A model generated the notes under the pieces. The model searched no databases, was not told where the DNA came from, and saw nothing but the letters and a program-made list of their open reading frames with translations. DNA of 64,000 nucleotides, from positions 57,257 through 121,256 of the forward strand of contig DATNQN010000075.1 of the NCBI GenBank assembly GCA_036703985.1, written 5' to 3'. Source of the DNA: Leptolyngbyaceae cyanobacterium (GTDB lineage Bacteria > Cyanobacteriota > Cyanobacteriia > Cyanobacteriales > Aerosakkonemataceae). The position numbers were made by a program, and so were the translations under genes. This document shows positions 25,859 through 36,247 of the stretch, in pieces (the first letter of the stretch is position 1; each line of letters begins with the position of its first letter).

Positions 25859-26605
25859 CTAAAAATAAATTTCCCCATCAGGCATAACAGTACCTTGGAG
25901 AATCGCCTGACTCAAATCTGACTTATTGATATTAGCGCCTCTTAAATTAGCCTTACTCAAATTAGCGCCCGTAAAATTAACTTTACTCAAATTACTCCAT
26001 CGCAGATCAGCCGCTTGTAAATCGGCATTGGTAAAGTTAGCGCCAAACAAATAAGCACCATTTAGATGGACATTTTTTAAATTAGCTTTATAGAAATTAG
26101 CTTGATAAAGAAAAGCTTCAATCAATTCTGTATTGCACAGAGTAGCATTACTGAGGTTAGCATTATTCAAATTAGCAGCCTTTAGTTTAGCGCCAATCAA
26201 ACCAGTACCAACTAAATTAGCATTACTCAAATCTGCATTTAATAGTTTAGCGTCTCTCAGTTCGGCACCAATTAAGTTAGCTGCCACTAAGTCTGCATCG
26301 GTGAGGTCACTTGCTGCTAAATTAGCACCAGTTAGGTTAGCTTCTGACAGGTTAGCTTGCAGAAGTAGGGATTGCTGAAGATTAGCTAAACTGAGATTGG
26401 CATGAGTGAAATTAGCCGAAATCAATAAAGCTTTTGATAAATCTGCCTTGGCGAGATTAACGTTTTTCAGGTTAGCGCCTCTGAGATTGATGCCAGCCAA
26501 GTTAACTTCACTAAGGTCAGGTTCTATTTTTGCATTAATATCTCGCCACTTAATCCATTTAACTGCACCCTCCTTAAGTCTTGAGAGATGTTCTATGTTG
26601 GCCAT
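25859..26605 (-). CDS. Pentapeptide-repeat protein
   Basis: 248 residues, nearly all A(D/N)LXX repeats from about residue 32 to 235 (LAGINLRGANLKNVNLAKAD and so on, about 40 repeats), which fold as a right-handed quadrilateral beta-helix. The first 30 residues (LSRLKEGAVKWIKWRDINAK) are a helical cap common to cyanobacterial members. No enzymatic domain. Role unknown; such proteins are protein-binding or, in a few cases, gyrase-protecting. The ATG at 26605 is usable, but no strong ribosome site is seen. Confidence 0.9.
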   Translation of the reverse strand: MANIEHLSRLKEGAVKWIKWRDINAKIEPDLSEVNLAGINLRGANLKNVNLAKADLSKALLISANFTHANLSLANLQQSLLLQANLSEANLTGANLAASDLTDADLVAANLIGAELRDAKLLNADLSNANLVGTGLIGAKLKAANLNNANLSNATLCNTELIEAFLYQANFYKANLKNVHLNGAYLFGANFTNADLQAADLRWSNLSKVNFTGANLSKANLRGANINKSDLSQAILQGTVMPDGEIYF

Positions 26606-26690
26606 TTAGGTTTCCTTGCGATCCTAGATACAAAATGAAACTATATTTATCTGTGTCCTTCTGTTGATATCTGTGGTTTTAGAGTTTTTC

Positions 26691-26723
26691 AACCGCAGAT
26701 AAACGCAGATAAACGCAGATAAA
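26691..26723. repeat. AACGCAGATAAACGCAGAT tandem repeat
   Basis: Three CGCAGATAAA units; reverse-orientation relative of 25703-25852. Confidence 0.7.
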
Positions 26724-26796
26724 TATAGGGCTTTCAAATAATAGGTGATTAGTGAAAATATTACCAAGTTTCTAGACCTAAAACTTGGTAATATTC

Positions 26797-28275
26797 TCAA
26801 GTTTCGCTTAACGCCCAGTTAACTAAAGTGCGGACACCGAAACCGGTGGCACCAGAGTTGTTGTAGCCGTTTTCTTTGTCAGCCCAAACTGGCCCAGCAA
26901 CGTCTAAGTGTGCCCAAGCAGTTTCTTTGACGAATTGCTTGAGGAATAAAGCGGCGGTGATGGAACCACCAGGACGTGGCCCAGTATTCTTCATATCGGC
27001 GATCGGAGATTTTAAGCCCTCGAAGTATTTTTCTTCTAAAGGCATCCGCCAAATTTTTTCACCTGCTGTTTCGGCTGCTTGGGTTAATTGATTGGCAACT
27101 GCATCATCGCTAGTCCACAAACCGGCAATGTCGTCACCTAAAGCGATTACGCAAGCACCAGTGAGAGTAGCTAAATCGATAATGGCGTCAACTCCTAGTT
27201 TTTCGGCATAAACTAGGGCATCGGCTAGGGTTAAACGTCCTTCGGCGTCGGTGTTATTCACTTCGATGGTTTTGCCGTTGGAAGCGGTGAGGACATCACC
27301 TGGGTGAATGGCACGACCACTAATCATATTCTCTGTGGCAGCAGAAATAAAGTGAACCTCGACATCTGGTTTTAGTTGGGCGATCGCTTTTGCTGCACCG
27401 AAGGTAGCAGCTGCACCGCCCATGTCGATTTTCATCATTTCGATGCCGCTACCCGCACCTTTAATATTCAAACCGCCGGAGTCGAAAGTCAAACCTTTGC
27501 CGACAATGGCTAGTTTGCGGCGAGGCGTTCCCTCTGGTTTATAGGTTAAGTGGATGAATTTGGGAGGTAAGTCAGAAGCTTGGGCGACACCTAAAAATGC
27601 TCCCATACCAAGCTTTTCGCAATCTTCTTTTTCCAAGATTTCTGCTACTAAGCCAAATTCTTGGGCGATCGATTCGGCAATTTCCGCTAGAGTTACCGGA
27701 GTGAGGGAATTGGCTGGGGCTGCCACCAATTCTCGTGCCAAAATCACTCCGGAACAGATTGATTTAGCGCGAGTAATCGCTGCTTGTTGCCCGCTTAATC
27801 CCAGTAAATCGACTTGTTCTACTTGTGGCCCTTTGTCTTCCGTTTCTGACTTAAAGCGGTTATCTTGGTGGAGAGCTAATTCTATTCCTTCCACTATTGC
27901 TTGGGTAGTCAAGTCTGGGTTGTTGTTCCATAGTGGTAAGCTAATACCCAGCGTCTTGCATTTTTCTTTTTTGGCTGTCTTAGCAGCAGCCGCCGCCGCA
28001 CGTCGCAGGCTGTTTAATTTCAGTGCCTCTACCTTACCAAGTCCCACTAATATAATTTTGCGAATCGGGCTATTGCTGCCGATGCGAGTAGAAACGGTGC
28101 TACCTTCTTTAGCTTTAAATTCGGCTTCTGCAATGATTTCTTGCAAGATACCGCCGAGTTTTTCATTTAACTGCGCTAAATCGCCAGTTAAGTCTACGGC
28201 TTCTTCAAAAAAGCCGATCGCTAGTCCATCTCCAGACCAATCTAAAAGTGATGTATCCGTTGCGCGAAATTCCAT
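26797..28275 (-). CDS. pepA: Leucyl aminopeptidase (M17 family)
   Basis: 492 residues from ATG 28275 (the longer frame begins at a TTG at 28290). The dimetal M17 centre is visible: [14 protein letters not shown] with Lys and Asp ligands and [14 protein letters not shown] with Asp/Glu ligands and the catalytic Arg. The N-terminal macro-like domain starts [20 protein letters not shown], as in other cyanobacteria. It removes N-terminal residues from peptides in the cytoplasm; in some bacteria PepA also binds DNA. Monocistronic, with slt divergent. Confidence 0.95.
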   Translation of the reverse strand: MEFRATDTSLLDWSGDGLAIGFFEEAVDLTGDLAQLNEKLGGILQEIIAEAEFKAKEGSTVSTRIGSNSPIRKIILVGLGKVEALKLNSLRRAAAAAAKTAKKEKCKTLGISLPLWNNNPDLTTQAIVEGIELALHQDNRFKSETEDKGPQVEQVDLLGLSGQQAAITRAKSICSGVILARELVAAPANSLTPVTLAEIAESIAQEFGLVAEILEKEDCEKLGMGAFLGVAQASDLPPKFIHLTYKPEGTPRRKLAIVGKGLTFDSGGLNIKGAGSGIEMMKIDMGGAAATFGAAKAIAQLKPDVEVHFISAATENMISGRAIHPGDVLTASNGKTIEVNNTDAEGRLTLADALVYAEKLGVDAIIDLATLTGACVIALGDDIAGLWTSDDAVANQLTQAAETAGEKIWRMPLEEKYFEGLKSPIADMKNTGPRPGGSITAALFLKQFVKETAWAHLDVAGPVWADKENGYNNSGATGFGVRTLVNWALSET

Positions 28276-28604
28276 TCCTGGTTTTACCAATTTAATTACC
28301 TAGATCTTAGTATCGATCGAGTTTGGCAACCCCCCACCACAAATTACTCTAGATGCGGTAGACTATGACCCATCTTGTTGTTTTTTGGCAGCGCTGAGAA
28401 TGTTTAGCCAAGCTGCTAGATTTGAGAAAGTCTTCATCCTAAAGATAGATCTGTTCTCAAAAATATCCAATTAATTGGATAGATTTTTCCCAATTAAAAC
28501 TAAATAAAAAATTATAGCTTCAGGGCGCACCAAAAAAACCTAGTTAGTCTTAATTGCTTTTGCCAAATCAAACAAAGCTGTTGTAACTCTTAGGTGGTAA
28601 TTTA
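28276..28604. other. Divergent pepA/slt intergenic region with a perfect palindrome
   Basis: About 330 bases. A perfect 16-bp palindrome ATCCAATTAATTGGAT lies at 28465-28480, a possible regulator site. AGGTGGT precedes the slt ATG. No RNA gene is seen. Confidence 0.45.
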
Positions 28605-30797
28605 ATGCTAAAACGACTGAAAAACCCACTTCCTTTGGCTGCTGTGGCCGGAATATCGGTGGTTTTAATTGGATCTGGCTTGTTCGCAATTAAATGGAGC
28701 GATTGGCAGCACCTATGGTCGGAAGTGGATCGGTTGCAGGAAGAAATAGGCTCTCTATCTGACCAGCAACCGAAATCAGCAGTATTGCCTTTGGCAGGAA
28801 TGCCACCCACACAACGGGCAGCCAAATTGGAAACGATCGCATCCGGATCTAAATCCCTCGATCGCCATCGCGCCCGTTATACTTTAGCCAGCGATTTGAT
28901 TCAACAAAAGCAAGGCAAAAAAGCGCTGACTTGGTTAGAAGGATTAGAGCAAGATTACCCGGTTTTAGCTCCGAAAATAGCCATGAAACGGGCGCAAGCT
29001 TATGAAGTCAGCGGCGATAAAGCTAAAGCGAAAGCAGCTTGGCAAGAGTTATTGAAAAAATATCCAGAACATCCGTTGGCGGCAGAAGCATTATTTGCTT
29101 TGGGGCGGGAAGATTCTAAGATGTTGGATAAAGCGATCGCACAATTTCCCTCTCATCCCCGTACCGCAGAAATCGCCTGGACTCGCCTCAAGCAAAATCC
29201 CGATCGACTTTCCCTATTGCTGCTGATCCTCAAACACGACCCGGACAGCAAAGAAATTAACACTGTCTTACAAAGTTTGCAAACCAAATATGCCGCCCAG
29301 TTAAAACCGGAAGATTGGGAAGCGATCGCATTTATCTATTGGGACAAAATGGATTATGGCAACGCTGGAAAAGCCTACGTCAAAGCCACTCGCACCCCTC
29401 TCAACGCCTATCGTGCCGGAAGAGGACAACAATTACGAGGTGAAAAAGCAGGTGCGATCGCTGCTTACAAACAGATGATACAGCAGTTTCCAGATGCCAA
29501 AGAAACAGGTTTAGCCCTCATCCGACTAGCCCAAATACTCCCCTCCCAAGAAGCATTGCCTTATCTGGAAATTGCTATCAATAAATTTCCCGACAAAGCT
29601 GGCGAAGCACTATTAGCTAAAGCAAAAATTCTCGACGGTATGAAAAGCACTAAATCAGCCGCCCAAGCCCGTCAATTAGCTTTAACTAAATATGCCAACT
29701 CAGAAGCAGTCGCCGAATATCGGTGGAACATCGCCCAAGCAAAAGCCAAAGCAGGAGATTCTCTAGGCGCTTGGCAATGGGCGCAGCCAATTACTAAGAA
29801 TAATCCAGACAGCGATCTCGCACCAGAAGCCGCTTTTTGGGTAGGCAAATGGGCTACTCGACTGGGAAGAAATCAAGAAGCCAAAGCTTCTTATGAATAC
29901 GTCTTAACTCACTATCCCCATTCATACTACGCTTGGCGATCGGCTGGCATACTCGGTTACGACGTCGGCACTTTTACCACCGTGCGATCGATGTCTCCCC
30001 AAGTAGTGCGCCCGGTCGAAAAACCCTTATTACCCGCAGGTTCTCCAGCCGTCAAAGAATTATATCAACTCGGTCAAAAAGGCGATGCTTGGCAACTTTG
30101 GCAAGCGGAATTTAACAACCACATTCAACCAACTATTGCCGAACAATTTACTGATGGCGTACTACGTCTGGGAGTAGGGCAGAATATCAAAGGAATTACG
30201 CGAATAGAAAGTCTCGACTGGTGGTGGGATGCACCGGAAGATGTCAAACAGGTATCTACATTAAAAAAAGAACCCGCATATTGGCACGCCCTTTACCCAT
30301 TTCCCTTTTTGGAATATATCGAAAATTGGTCACAACAACGGGAGATTAATTCATTATTAGTAACGGCTTTGATGCGTCAAGAATCTCGATTTGAACCCGC
30401 GATCCGTTCTTTTGCTGGTGCTACGGGATTAATGCAAGTAATGCCTGCTACTGCTACCTGGATTGCCCAAGCAATTGGTTTGAAAACTTATGCTTTGGAT
30501 AATCCCAATGACAACATTAAAATGGGTACTTGGTATTTGGATCATACCCACGAAACGTATAACGGAAATTCTCTATTAGCTGTTGCCAGTTACAATGCTG
30601 GCCCGGGTAATGTATCCCAATGGATTCAAAGGTTTGGATTAACCGATCCTGATGAATTTGTCGAAGCTATTCCTTTTGGAGAAACCAAAGGTTACGTCAA
30701 GCACGTATTTGAAAATTACTGGAATTATATGCTTCTGTACAATCCCCAAATGTCAGAAATTTTAACTAAGTACGGTCATCGTACATGGCACCCTTGA
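28605..30797 (+). CDS. slt: Soluble lytic murein transglycosylase with TPR-like superhelix
   Basis: 730 residues. A signal-anchor helix (about 11-30) exports it to the periplasm. Residues ~70-460 are TPR-like helical hairpins (AKAAWQELLKKYPEHPLAAE and similar), the doughnut of Slt70. The C-terminal catalytic SLT domain (about 565-705) contains RQESRFEPAIRS with the catalytic Glu, GATGLMQVMPATA and ASYNAGPGNVSQW. It cleaves peptidoglycan glycan strands to anhydromuropeptides. AGGTGGT precedes the ATG by 6 bases. Confidence 0.93.
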   Translation: MLKRLKNPLPLAAVAGISVVLIGSGLFAIKWSDWQHLWSEVDRLQEEIGSLSDQQPKSAVLPLAGMPPTQRAAKLETIASGSKSLDRHRARYTLASDLIQQKQGKKALTWLEGLEQDYPVLAPKIAMKRAQAYEVSGDKAKAKAAWQELLKKYPEHPLAAEALFALGREDSKMLDKAIAQFPSHPRTAEIAWTRLKQNPDRLSLLLLILKHDPDSKEINTVLQSLQTKYAAQLKPEDWEAIAFIYWDKMDYGNAGKAYVKATRTPLNAYRAGRGQQLRGEKAGAIAAYKQMIQQFPDAKETGLALIRLAQILPSQEALPYLEIAINKFPDKAGEALLAKAKILDGMKSTKSAAQARQLALTKYANSEAVAEYRWNIAQAKAKAGDSLGAWQWAQPITKNNPDSDLAPEAAFWVGKWATRLGRNQEAKASYEYVLTHYPHSYYAWRSAGILGYDVGTFTTVRSMSPQVVRPVEKPLLPAGSPAVKELYQLGQKGDAWQLWQAEFNNHIQPTIAEQFTDGVLRLGVGQNIKGITRIESLDWWWDAPEDVKQVSTLKKEPAYWHALYPFPFLEYIENWSQQREINSLLVTALMRQESRFEPAIRSFAGATGLMQVMPATATWIAQAIGLKTYALDNPNDNIKMGTWYLDHTHETYNGNSLLAVASYNAGPGNVSQWIQRFGLTDPDEFVEAIPFGETKGYVKHVFENYWNYMLLYNPQMSEILTKYGHRTWHP

Positions 30798-30906
30798 AAG
30801 GCTAAATGGTAAAGGATGAAGGTTGAATGCTTTAATATTCTGGGTGCAACATTTTGTAGACAATAGCATTCAGTCAACGAAAATTTCATCCTTCATCCTT
30901 TATCAT

Positions 30907-31143
30907 TCACAGTCTCTGTTTGCGATCGATTAATGGTTCACAATTATCCCATTCAGTTTTTAATACTGCTACCGAGGCTTGATACTCTGATTTATTCGGA
31001 TTGTGGCAAACTAAAAAAACTCTATAAACGTTCAAATCAAGTTCAATAAATTCTCCCATTGCAGGTACTCTACTCAATTCAAGAATTTTTTGTTGGGACA
31101 GTTTATCAGGTGTTTCCTTTAAGTACAAACAAATTTTGATCAT
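30907..31143 (-). CDS. 78-aa hypothetical protein
   Basis: MIKICLYLKETPDKLSQQKI through DLNVYRVFLVCHNPNKSEYQ to IDRKQRL. A clear GAGGAGC site 6-12 bases before the ATG supports a real gene. The alternating strand/helix pattern suggests a small alpha/beta protein. No family recognised. It is convergent with slt; the ~110-bp spacer between them has a weak inverted repeat made of the gene-end sequence GATGAAGGTTGAA / TTCATCCTTCATCC. Confidence 0.6.
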   Translation of the reverse strand: MIKICLYLKETPDKLSQQKILELSRVPAMGEFIELDLNVYRVFLVCHNPNKSEYQASVAVLKTEWDNCEPLIDRKQRL

Positions 31144-31515
31144 AGTGATGCTCCTCGACTAATTAACGAGCGATTTGTGTATTTGTTTGAGTATTTTTAG
31201 ATAGTTAATGCTAAATAAAATTTAGTAAAATCTGGCTAAGTAGCTTAAAAAACTAACTTCAGTTGGCAATTTATCCATTTCGGTGGAATGTTACATAAAT
31301 TTGCATTCAAACTCATCGGCTAGATTTCCTATCATGGCTTGCTGATTTTTTCTCAAACCCAAACCAGTGGGGTCAATCAAAAATCTAAAATCCAAAATCT
31401 AAAATCGATCGACGCTGGAGTTGCACGAGAAAGATACAATAGTTAACAAAATACTGCATTAAGTTGTCCCATCACCCTTCTTCCCAGACAACTACACAAT
31501 GCAACCGAGCAAAAT
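31144..31515. other. Divergent spacer between the 78-aa gene and tatC
   Basis: About 370 A/T-rich bases with the short repeat AAAATCTAAAATCCAAAATC at about 31380. No gene, RNA or strong promoter consensus seen. Confidence 0.5.
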
Positions 31516-32289
31516 ATGCCACAAAACTTAGACATGACAGATACAGAAATCAACAGCAAGACAAGAAACGAATATCTTGATGAATTACCGGGCGAAGTAG
31601 AGATGTCCCTGTTCGACCACTTAGAAGAGTTGCGGTGGCGCATTTTCTACTCTTTGATTGCTGTCGTGGTGGGAATAGCAGGTTGCTTCTTTTTTGTCAA
31701 GCCGCTGGTTAAGTTGCTGGAAGTGCCAGCACAAGGAGTAAAGTTTCTCCAATTAGCTCCAGGGGAATTCTTTTTTGTCTCTTTGAAAGTAGCTGGATAT
31801 AGTGGGTTACTTTTAGCTACTCCGTTTATTCTGTACCAGGTTACGATGTTTGTCTTACCTGGATTAACTCGCCGGGAACGTCGGTTAGTAGGCCCAGTAG
31901 TTCTGGGATCTAGTTTTCTATTTGTGACAGGACTAGTTTTTGCTTATTCGCTTTTAATACCAGCAGCCCTTAAATTCTTTATTAATTATGGAGCAGGTGT
32001 AGTAGAGCAGTTGTGGTCGATCGATCGCTATTTTGAATTTGTTTTACTTTTATTATTTAGTACTGGTTTAGCTTTTCAAATTCCCGTTATTCAAGTTTTG
32101 TTAGGTTTGTTGGGAATTGTATCTTCTAAACAAATGTTATCTGGTTGGCGATTTGTTTGTTTGGGAGCGGTAATTTTGGGTGCTGTTCTCACTCCCTCTA
32201 CTGACCCTTTAACTCAAGGTCTTTTGGCAGGGGCAGTACTTGGTTTATATTTCGGCGGTACTGGTTTAGTAATGTTGTTAGGAAAGTAA
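31516..32289 (+). CDS. tatC: Sec-independent protein translocase TatC
   Basis: 257 residues with six membrane helices. [20 protein letters not shown] is the TatC N-terminal signature with the Glu and Arg that bind the twin-arginine signal, and [10 protein letters not shown] near the end is the typical last loop. It forms the receptor of the Tat pathway that exports folded proteins across thylakoid and plasma membranes. The polar N-terminal 36 residues are slightly longer than usual; ATG 31534 is an alternative start. No tatA/tatB neighbour. Confidence 0.95.
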   Translation: MPQNLDMTDTEINSKTRNEYLDELPGEVEMSLFDHLEELRWRIFYSLIAVVVGIAGCFFFVKPLVKLLEVPAQGVKFLQLAPGEFFFVSLKVAGYSGLLLATPFILYQVTMFVLPGLTRRERRLVGPVVLGSSFLFVTGLVFAYSLLIPAALKFFINYGAGVVEQLWSIDRYFEFVLLLLFSTGLAFQIPVIQVLLGLLGIVSSKQMLSGWRFVCLGAVILGAVLTPSTDPLTQGLLAGAVLGLYFGGTGLVMLLGK

Positions 32290-32363
32290 TAAAGGATAAA
32301 GTATGAAGGGGGAAGGGTGAAATTTCTGTCTAGTAATCCGCCAAAGTAGTTTTGAGAGGTTAA

Positions 32364-32396
32364 AGAAACCCGGTTTTTCTAAAAAACCGGGTTTCT
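32364..32396. repeat. Interspersed AGAAACCCGGTTTTT hairpin
   Basis: Perfect stem between the convergent ends of tatC and the HAD gene; a likely bidirectional stop signal. Same family as 1231-1261. Confidence 0.75.
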
Positions 32397-32487
32397 GGCT
32401 CTCCGACAACCAACCAAAATCTACTAGTTGATGTTATTGTCTATAAAATGTTTCGCCCAAAATATAAAAGCATTTAACCTTTAGCCT

Positions 32488-33231
32488 TCATCCTTCATCC
32501 TTGATTTGAATTTCGTCTAATTGGGATATCACTACATCTGCTTTTTCCAAATGAGCCGCCGCCGCACTTCCCCAACAGATACCGATACAACCTGCCGCGC
32601 CAGCATTACGAGCCATTTCAATATCGCCTGGGGAATCACCGACCATCAAAGTGGTACTTGGCTCTACTCCTAGTTTTTGGCAAGCTTGTAAAAATAAAGT
32701 GGGGTCTGGTTTACTTGGGCCTTCATCTACGCCCATTTCTAACTGTATGAAATCGCTCAATTGATGCCGCTGGACAAATTCTTTCACTCGTGCAGTTCTG
32801 GACGCTGACAGAATTCCTAATTTTAAGCCAGCTTTGGATAGAAAATCTAGCACTTCCAAACAGCCAACGAACAGTGGGGAAGGAGGAGTATTTTTCAAAT
32901 ATTGGTCGGCTTCTTCAAAAGCGCGTCGCGCGATCGCTAAAGATTCTAACCATCCTCGACCAGTCTCGGCAATATAAGCCGCCGCTGCAATCTCATTTTC
33001 TCGACGACTGCCAACCGCCATCAAACCAGTAGGATCGAGAGTATTGCCATTAATGCCGAACGCCATTAACAAGGGTTCGCCAGTACCGGGAATTTGAGCA
33101 TCGATCAAACGCGATCGTTTTTGTCCCAAGTTCCGCAAAAATTCCTCAGAATTTTCTAGCGTGCCATCTTTATCAAAGATAACTGCTTGAATATTAGTAA
33201 AAATCACTTCCCGACAGCGAATAGTAACCAA
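32488..33231 (-). CDS. HAD-superfamily phosphatase (phosphoglycolate phosphatase-like)
   Basis: 247 residues. HAD motif I AVIFDKDGTL, motif II ILSAS, motif III Lys in SKPDP and motif IV VGDSPGDIEMA are all present, with a helical cap (about 40-110) between motif I and II. The residues fit a Gph/CbbY-type small-molecule phosphatase; 2-phosphoglycolate is a likely substrate in a photosynthetic cell but is not proved. It follows rpsA on the same strand, behind a terminator. Confidence 0.85.
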   Translation of the reverse strand: MVTIRCREVIFTNIQAVIFDKDGTLENSEEFLRNLGQKRSRLIDAQIPGTGEPLLMAFGINGNTLDPTGLMAVGSRRENEIAAAAYIAETGRGWLESLAIARRAFEEADQYLKNTPPSPLFVGCLEVLDFLSKAGLKLGILSASRTARVKEFVQRHQLSDFIQLEMGVDEGPSKPDPTLFLQACQKLGVEPSTTLMVGDSPGDIEMARNAGAAGCIGICWGSAAAAHLEKADVVISQLDEIQIKDEG

Positions 33232-33320
33232 AACTCTCTACTCCATTTTTATAATTAGCTTTTCTCCCCTCTGCCCCTGCCCTTTCCCTAGCCCCTAGCC
33301 CCTTCCCTCCAATAGCCAAC

Positions 33321-33348
33321 AAAAAAAGAGGGAAAAGCCCTCTTTTGC
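33321..33348 (-). terminator. Intrinsic terminator of rpsA
   Basis: GAGGG-CTTTT-CCCTC followed by TTTTTTT when read on the minus strand, 40 bases after the rpsA stop. The stem extends with A-T pairs, so it could work in both directions. Confidence 0.8.
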
Positions 33349-33387
33349 CAACTAATTAGTTGCACCTTACCACAGTCGATCGAGAAA

Positions 33388-34398
33388 TTAATCTTCTGTA
33401 GCAGATACGAATTCTTCTTCTGGAATATCTTCCACTGTCGGTTCTGGTTCGACTTCTGCTGTAGCTTCTGGAGTAGCTGCCGCTGCTGCGTTACCTTGTT
33501 GTTTAGCGCGTAACTGCTCCCGATACTTAGCCGCCATTTCTTCCGCCTGTTCATAGACGCGCTCGCGGTTTCTGATCATGTCACCCGGTTCGGGTTCAAG
33601 CTGCTTGGTTGAAAGAGAAATTCTACCTCTCTCAGCATCCAAATCAATGATCATGACCTTAATTTCATCATTGACATTGAAAACGCTGTGAGGAGTATCG
33701 ATATGCTCGTGGGAAATTTCCGAAATGTGCAGCAGACCGCTGACACCACCAATGTCAATAAAGGCACCGTAGGGTTTGATTCCACGTACTGAACCAATCA
33801 CTACTTCGCCTACTTCTAAGCGGTTCATCTTACGCTCAACCAGCGCCCGTCGGTGACTCAAAACCAAACGGTTGCGGTCTTCATCTACTTCTAGAAACTT
33901 CAGTGGCAGTTCTTCACCCACTAGGTCTTCCTTGGGTTTGCGGGTGCTAATATGGGAACCAGGAATAAAGCCACGCAAGCCTTCAATTCTCACCAAAGCG
34001 CCACCGCGATTGGTCGCAAACACGCCAGAGCGGACAGTGGCATCTTCCGCTTGCAATTGACGTACTCTTTCCCAAGCCCGCATATACTCGATACGGCGAA
34101 TGGATAGAGTTAATTGTCCTTCTTCGTTTTCATCTGTAAGGATGTAAAACTCACGAGTTTCGTTAGATTGCAGCACTTCCTCTGGAGCGTCAACCCGGTT
34201 AATTGACATCTCTTGAATGGGAATATATGCGGCTGTTTTAGCACCTATGTCAATCAGAGCACCTCTTGGCTCTATACTGAAAACCGTACCAGCTACAATA
34301 TCACCAGGATTAAAGTGATAATCATACTTATCTAGTAGAGCGGCAAAGTCGTCGTGCGTAAATCCAATTTCTGCGATTGCTGTTTTCTGATTGACCAT
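33388..34398 (-). CDS. rpsA: 30S ribosomal protein S1 (cyanobacterial three-domain form)
   Basis: 336 residues from ATG 34398 (AGGAA upstream; the longer frame starts at TTG 34416). Three S1 OB domains are visible: GDIVAGTVFSIEPRGALIDIG, a degenerate second (VRSGVFATNRGGALVRIEG) and VGEVVIGSVRGIKPYGAFIDIG. An acidic/Ala-rich tail ends EEEFVSATED. It is shorter than the six-domain enterobacterial S1, as is normal in cyanobacteria and chloroplasts. It helps bind mRNA leaders to the ribosome. Confidence 0.95.
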   Translation of the reverse strand: MVNQKTAIAEIGFTHDDFAALLDKYDYHFNPGDIVAGTVFSIEPRGALIDIGAKTAAYIPIQEMSINRVDAPEEVLQSNETREFYILTDENEEGQLTLSIRRIEYMRAWERVRQLQAEDATVRSGVFATNRGGALVRIEGLRGFIPGSHISTRKPKEDLVGEELPLKFLEVDEDRNRLVLSHRRALVERKMNRLEVGEVVIGSVRGIKPYGAFIDIGGVSGLLHISEISHEHIDTPHSVFNVNDEIKVMIIDLDAERGRISLSTKQLEPEPGDMIRNRERVYEQAEEMAAKYREQLRAKQQGNAAAAATPEATAEVEPEPTVEDIPEEEFVSATED

Positions 34399-35177
34399 GC
34401 GAATTGTTTCCTGCAAGTTGTCTCCGTAAAAATTTTCCTCTCTTGACGCTTTCCCCGTCGCGAACGAGTAGGGATTTTAACCATTACTGGTTAGGTTTCC
34501 TCTTTCTCAGGGCAAATCTCTCGATCGACTATCTCTTACGAGCAATGCCAAACTGATTAATCGTTCAATAGAACCAATTAGCGAGTTTAGCTTAGTTGAT
34601 TTTAGAAGGCCATATTTCTAGAGGCTTACTAGAATATTTACCTAGCGTTCTCGTGCGCCCACGATACGTTAAATGTAGATGCAATATGCACTGTTGAGGG
34701 TGCAGCCTACACCTACTTGACACTCCTCGACTTTTAGATACGAGGATTCTTGGGCTGAACACTGCCTCCACCAAGTAATCTTAGTTTTGGCCTTACACAT
34801 TCATGTCTAGTCCGACTACACCTTTTACAGCAAGCTCTCTGATGGACTACTCCCCAAGCGTAACTTTCCGCGTGTCCCACGGTAGTTTAATTTTCTCTTT
34901 GTCCTGACAGGCAAGGACTTAATTTTACACCAATAAACTATTTTAAACGATCTCCCGTCCTAATATATAATTTTTATTTGCGGTTTGGCTGCCATAGCTG
35001 TTAAGCTGCCGGAGCATATGAGCTTGTCTGCTTAGACTGAAGGGAAAGATTTTACCAAATTACAAGAATGCAAAAATTTTACCCGCCAACGAAGTAGGGG
35101 CATATTTTAGCCAAATGGTATTTTTATTTTTTAACTTAATTTTTTACGTTTTAAACCCGTCAAAAGTTTTTTGATAA
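34399..35177. other. Long spacer between nrdR and rpsA with transposon remnant
   Basis: About 780 bases. Part is the rpsA leader; 34718-34905 looks like a decayed IS605-type right end (own entry). No intact gene is seen. The length of the untranslated leader is unusual for rpsA; a leader-based control of S1 is possible but no conserved structure was recognised. Confidence 0.45.
34718..34905 (-). mobile_element. Possible IS200/IS605 right-end remnant with omega-RNA-like hairpin
   Basis: On the minus strand, CCAAGAATCCTCG, a loop containing TCTAAAAG and CGAGGAGTGTCAAG form a hairpin (6-bp TCCTCG/CGAGGA stem, 34724-34746). It is of the kind that ends the TnpB guide RNA in cyanobacterial IS605-family elements. 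Upstream of it on the minus strand a short frame with GTRGKLRLGSSPSESLL precedes a stop, as in transposase-derived ends. No tnpA or tnpB remains. The identification is from memory of such ends and is tentative. Confidence 0.4.
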
Positions 35178-35732
35178 TTAAGAATGAGTGACAAAAGAAG
35201 CAGGAGTTTTTGATTCGGAGGTATCTTCTAAGTACATTTCACCACACATTTCTGCTGGTTTATTTAGTGCAGGAGTTGAAGTGCTTGTACTGAGATGGTT
35301 TAAGGTATCTACAAAATCTCTGATGCTTTGGAATTGACGGTAAACAGAGGCAAAGCGGACGTAAGCAACTTCGCTGATCGATCGCAGTTTTTGGAGAACC
35401 AGTTCACCAATTTCGCTGCTGGTAACTTCTCTTACGTCTCGTTGCTGGAGATCCGATTCAACTTCATCAACGAAAGATTCGATTTGAAGTTGGGGAATCC
35501 CGGTTTTTTCGCAGGCGCGAACTATTCCCCGCAAGAGTTTAGAACGATCGAAACACTCTCTCCGATTATCCCGCTTGATCACTGTAACCGGAACAAATTC
35601 GATTTGTTCGTAAGTAGTGAAACGACGCTTACACCTCAGACATTCTCGCCTTCGCCGGATACTTTGCCCTGCTTCTGCAGAACGGGATTCCAGGACGCGA
35701 TTATCTGGGTAGTTGCAGAAAGGACAGCGCAT
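35178..35732 (-). CDS. nrdR: Transcriptional repressor NrdR
   Basis: 184 residues. The zinc ribbon (Cys3, Cys6, Cys31, Cys34) and the DNA-binding basic stretch [17 protein letters not shown] lead into an ATP-cone domain (about 49-139, [20 protein letters not shown]). NrdR senses ATP/dATP and represses ribonucleotide reductase genes. The C-terminal ~40 residues ([19 protein letters not shown]...) are an extra low-complexity tail relative to short NrdRs. No nrd gene lies in the window. Confidence 0.95.
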   Translation of the reverse strand: MRCPFCNYPDNRVLESRSAEAGQSIRRRRECLRCKRRFTTYEQIEFVPVTVIKRDNRRECFDRSKLLRGIVRACEKTGIPQLQIESFVDEVESDLQQRDVREVTSSEIGELVLQKLRSISEVAYVRFASVYRQFQSIRDFVDTLNHLSTSTSTPALNKPAEMCGEMYLEDTSESKTPASFVTHS

Positions 35733-35787
35733 TTTTTTGTCCTATAGCTTAAGTATATTAGTAGTAATGTTGGCATCTTTCTTGCCA

Positions 35788-35806
35788 TTTGGCTAAAAAA
35801 GCCAAA
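35788..35806 (-). terminator. Hairpin downstream of psbT
   Basis: TTTGGCT-AAAAA-AGCCAAA, 7-bp perfect stem, between psbT and nrdR (minus strand). No T-run follows the stem, so its strength is uncertain. Confidence 0.45.
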
Positions 35807-35914
35807 GCCAGCTGTTACCTTTTGATCTATTAGGCGATGGAATCGCTAGATCGGTAGCAGCGGCTTGTTTGTTGAATTTTTGGTTTTACAACCGGACAGA
35901 TAAAGACCGAGTGG

Positions 35915-36013
35915 TTATTTCTTTTCAATGCGAGGGGGTTCGCGGAAAGCGATCGCAAAGAAGAGAACGCCCAAAGCTAAGGTGAAAATCAAAATGTAAG
36001 CAATGCTTTCCAT
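35915..36013 (-). CDS. psbT: Photosystem II reaction centre protein T
   Basis: A 32-residue gene: [20 protein letters not shown] is the single membrane helix, then [12 protein letters not shown]. This is the characteristic PsbT sequence, a low-molecular-weight subunit at the PSII dimer interface next to D1 and CP47. It lies 234 bp downstream of psbB on the same strand, the usual cyanobacterial order, and is likely cotranscribed. The short C-terminal tail after REPPRI is normal. Confidence 0.95.
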   Translation of the reverse strand: MESIAYILIFTLALGVLFFAIAFREPPRIEKK

Positions 36014-36247
36014 CTTTATATTACCGCTGATTACTCAAGCCATCATTTTTGTAGGCATTGAGAGGAAAACGGGGCGGGGTTTACCGCTTCCTGTGAACAA
36101 TTAAAAATGTTGTTTGACTAATTCAGTCAATTATTAGTTTATCAAGGGATTGGCGATTGGAGAGCGAAGATAGGAGATCGAAGAAAATAATTATTTATTT
36201 TGCTCGTTTCCTTTTTCACCGCTTCCCAACCACCAGTACCGAGAAGA

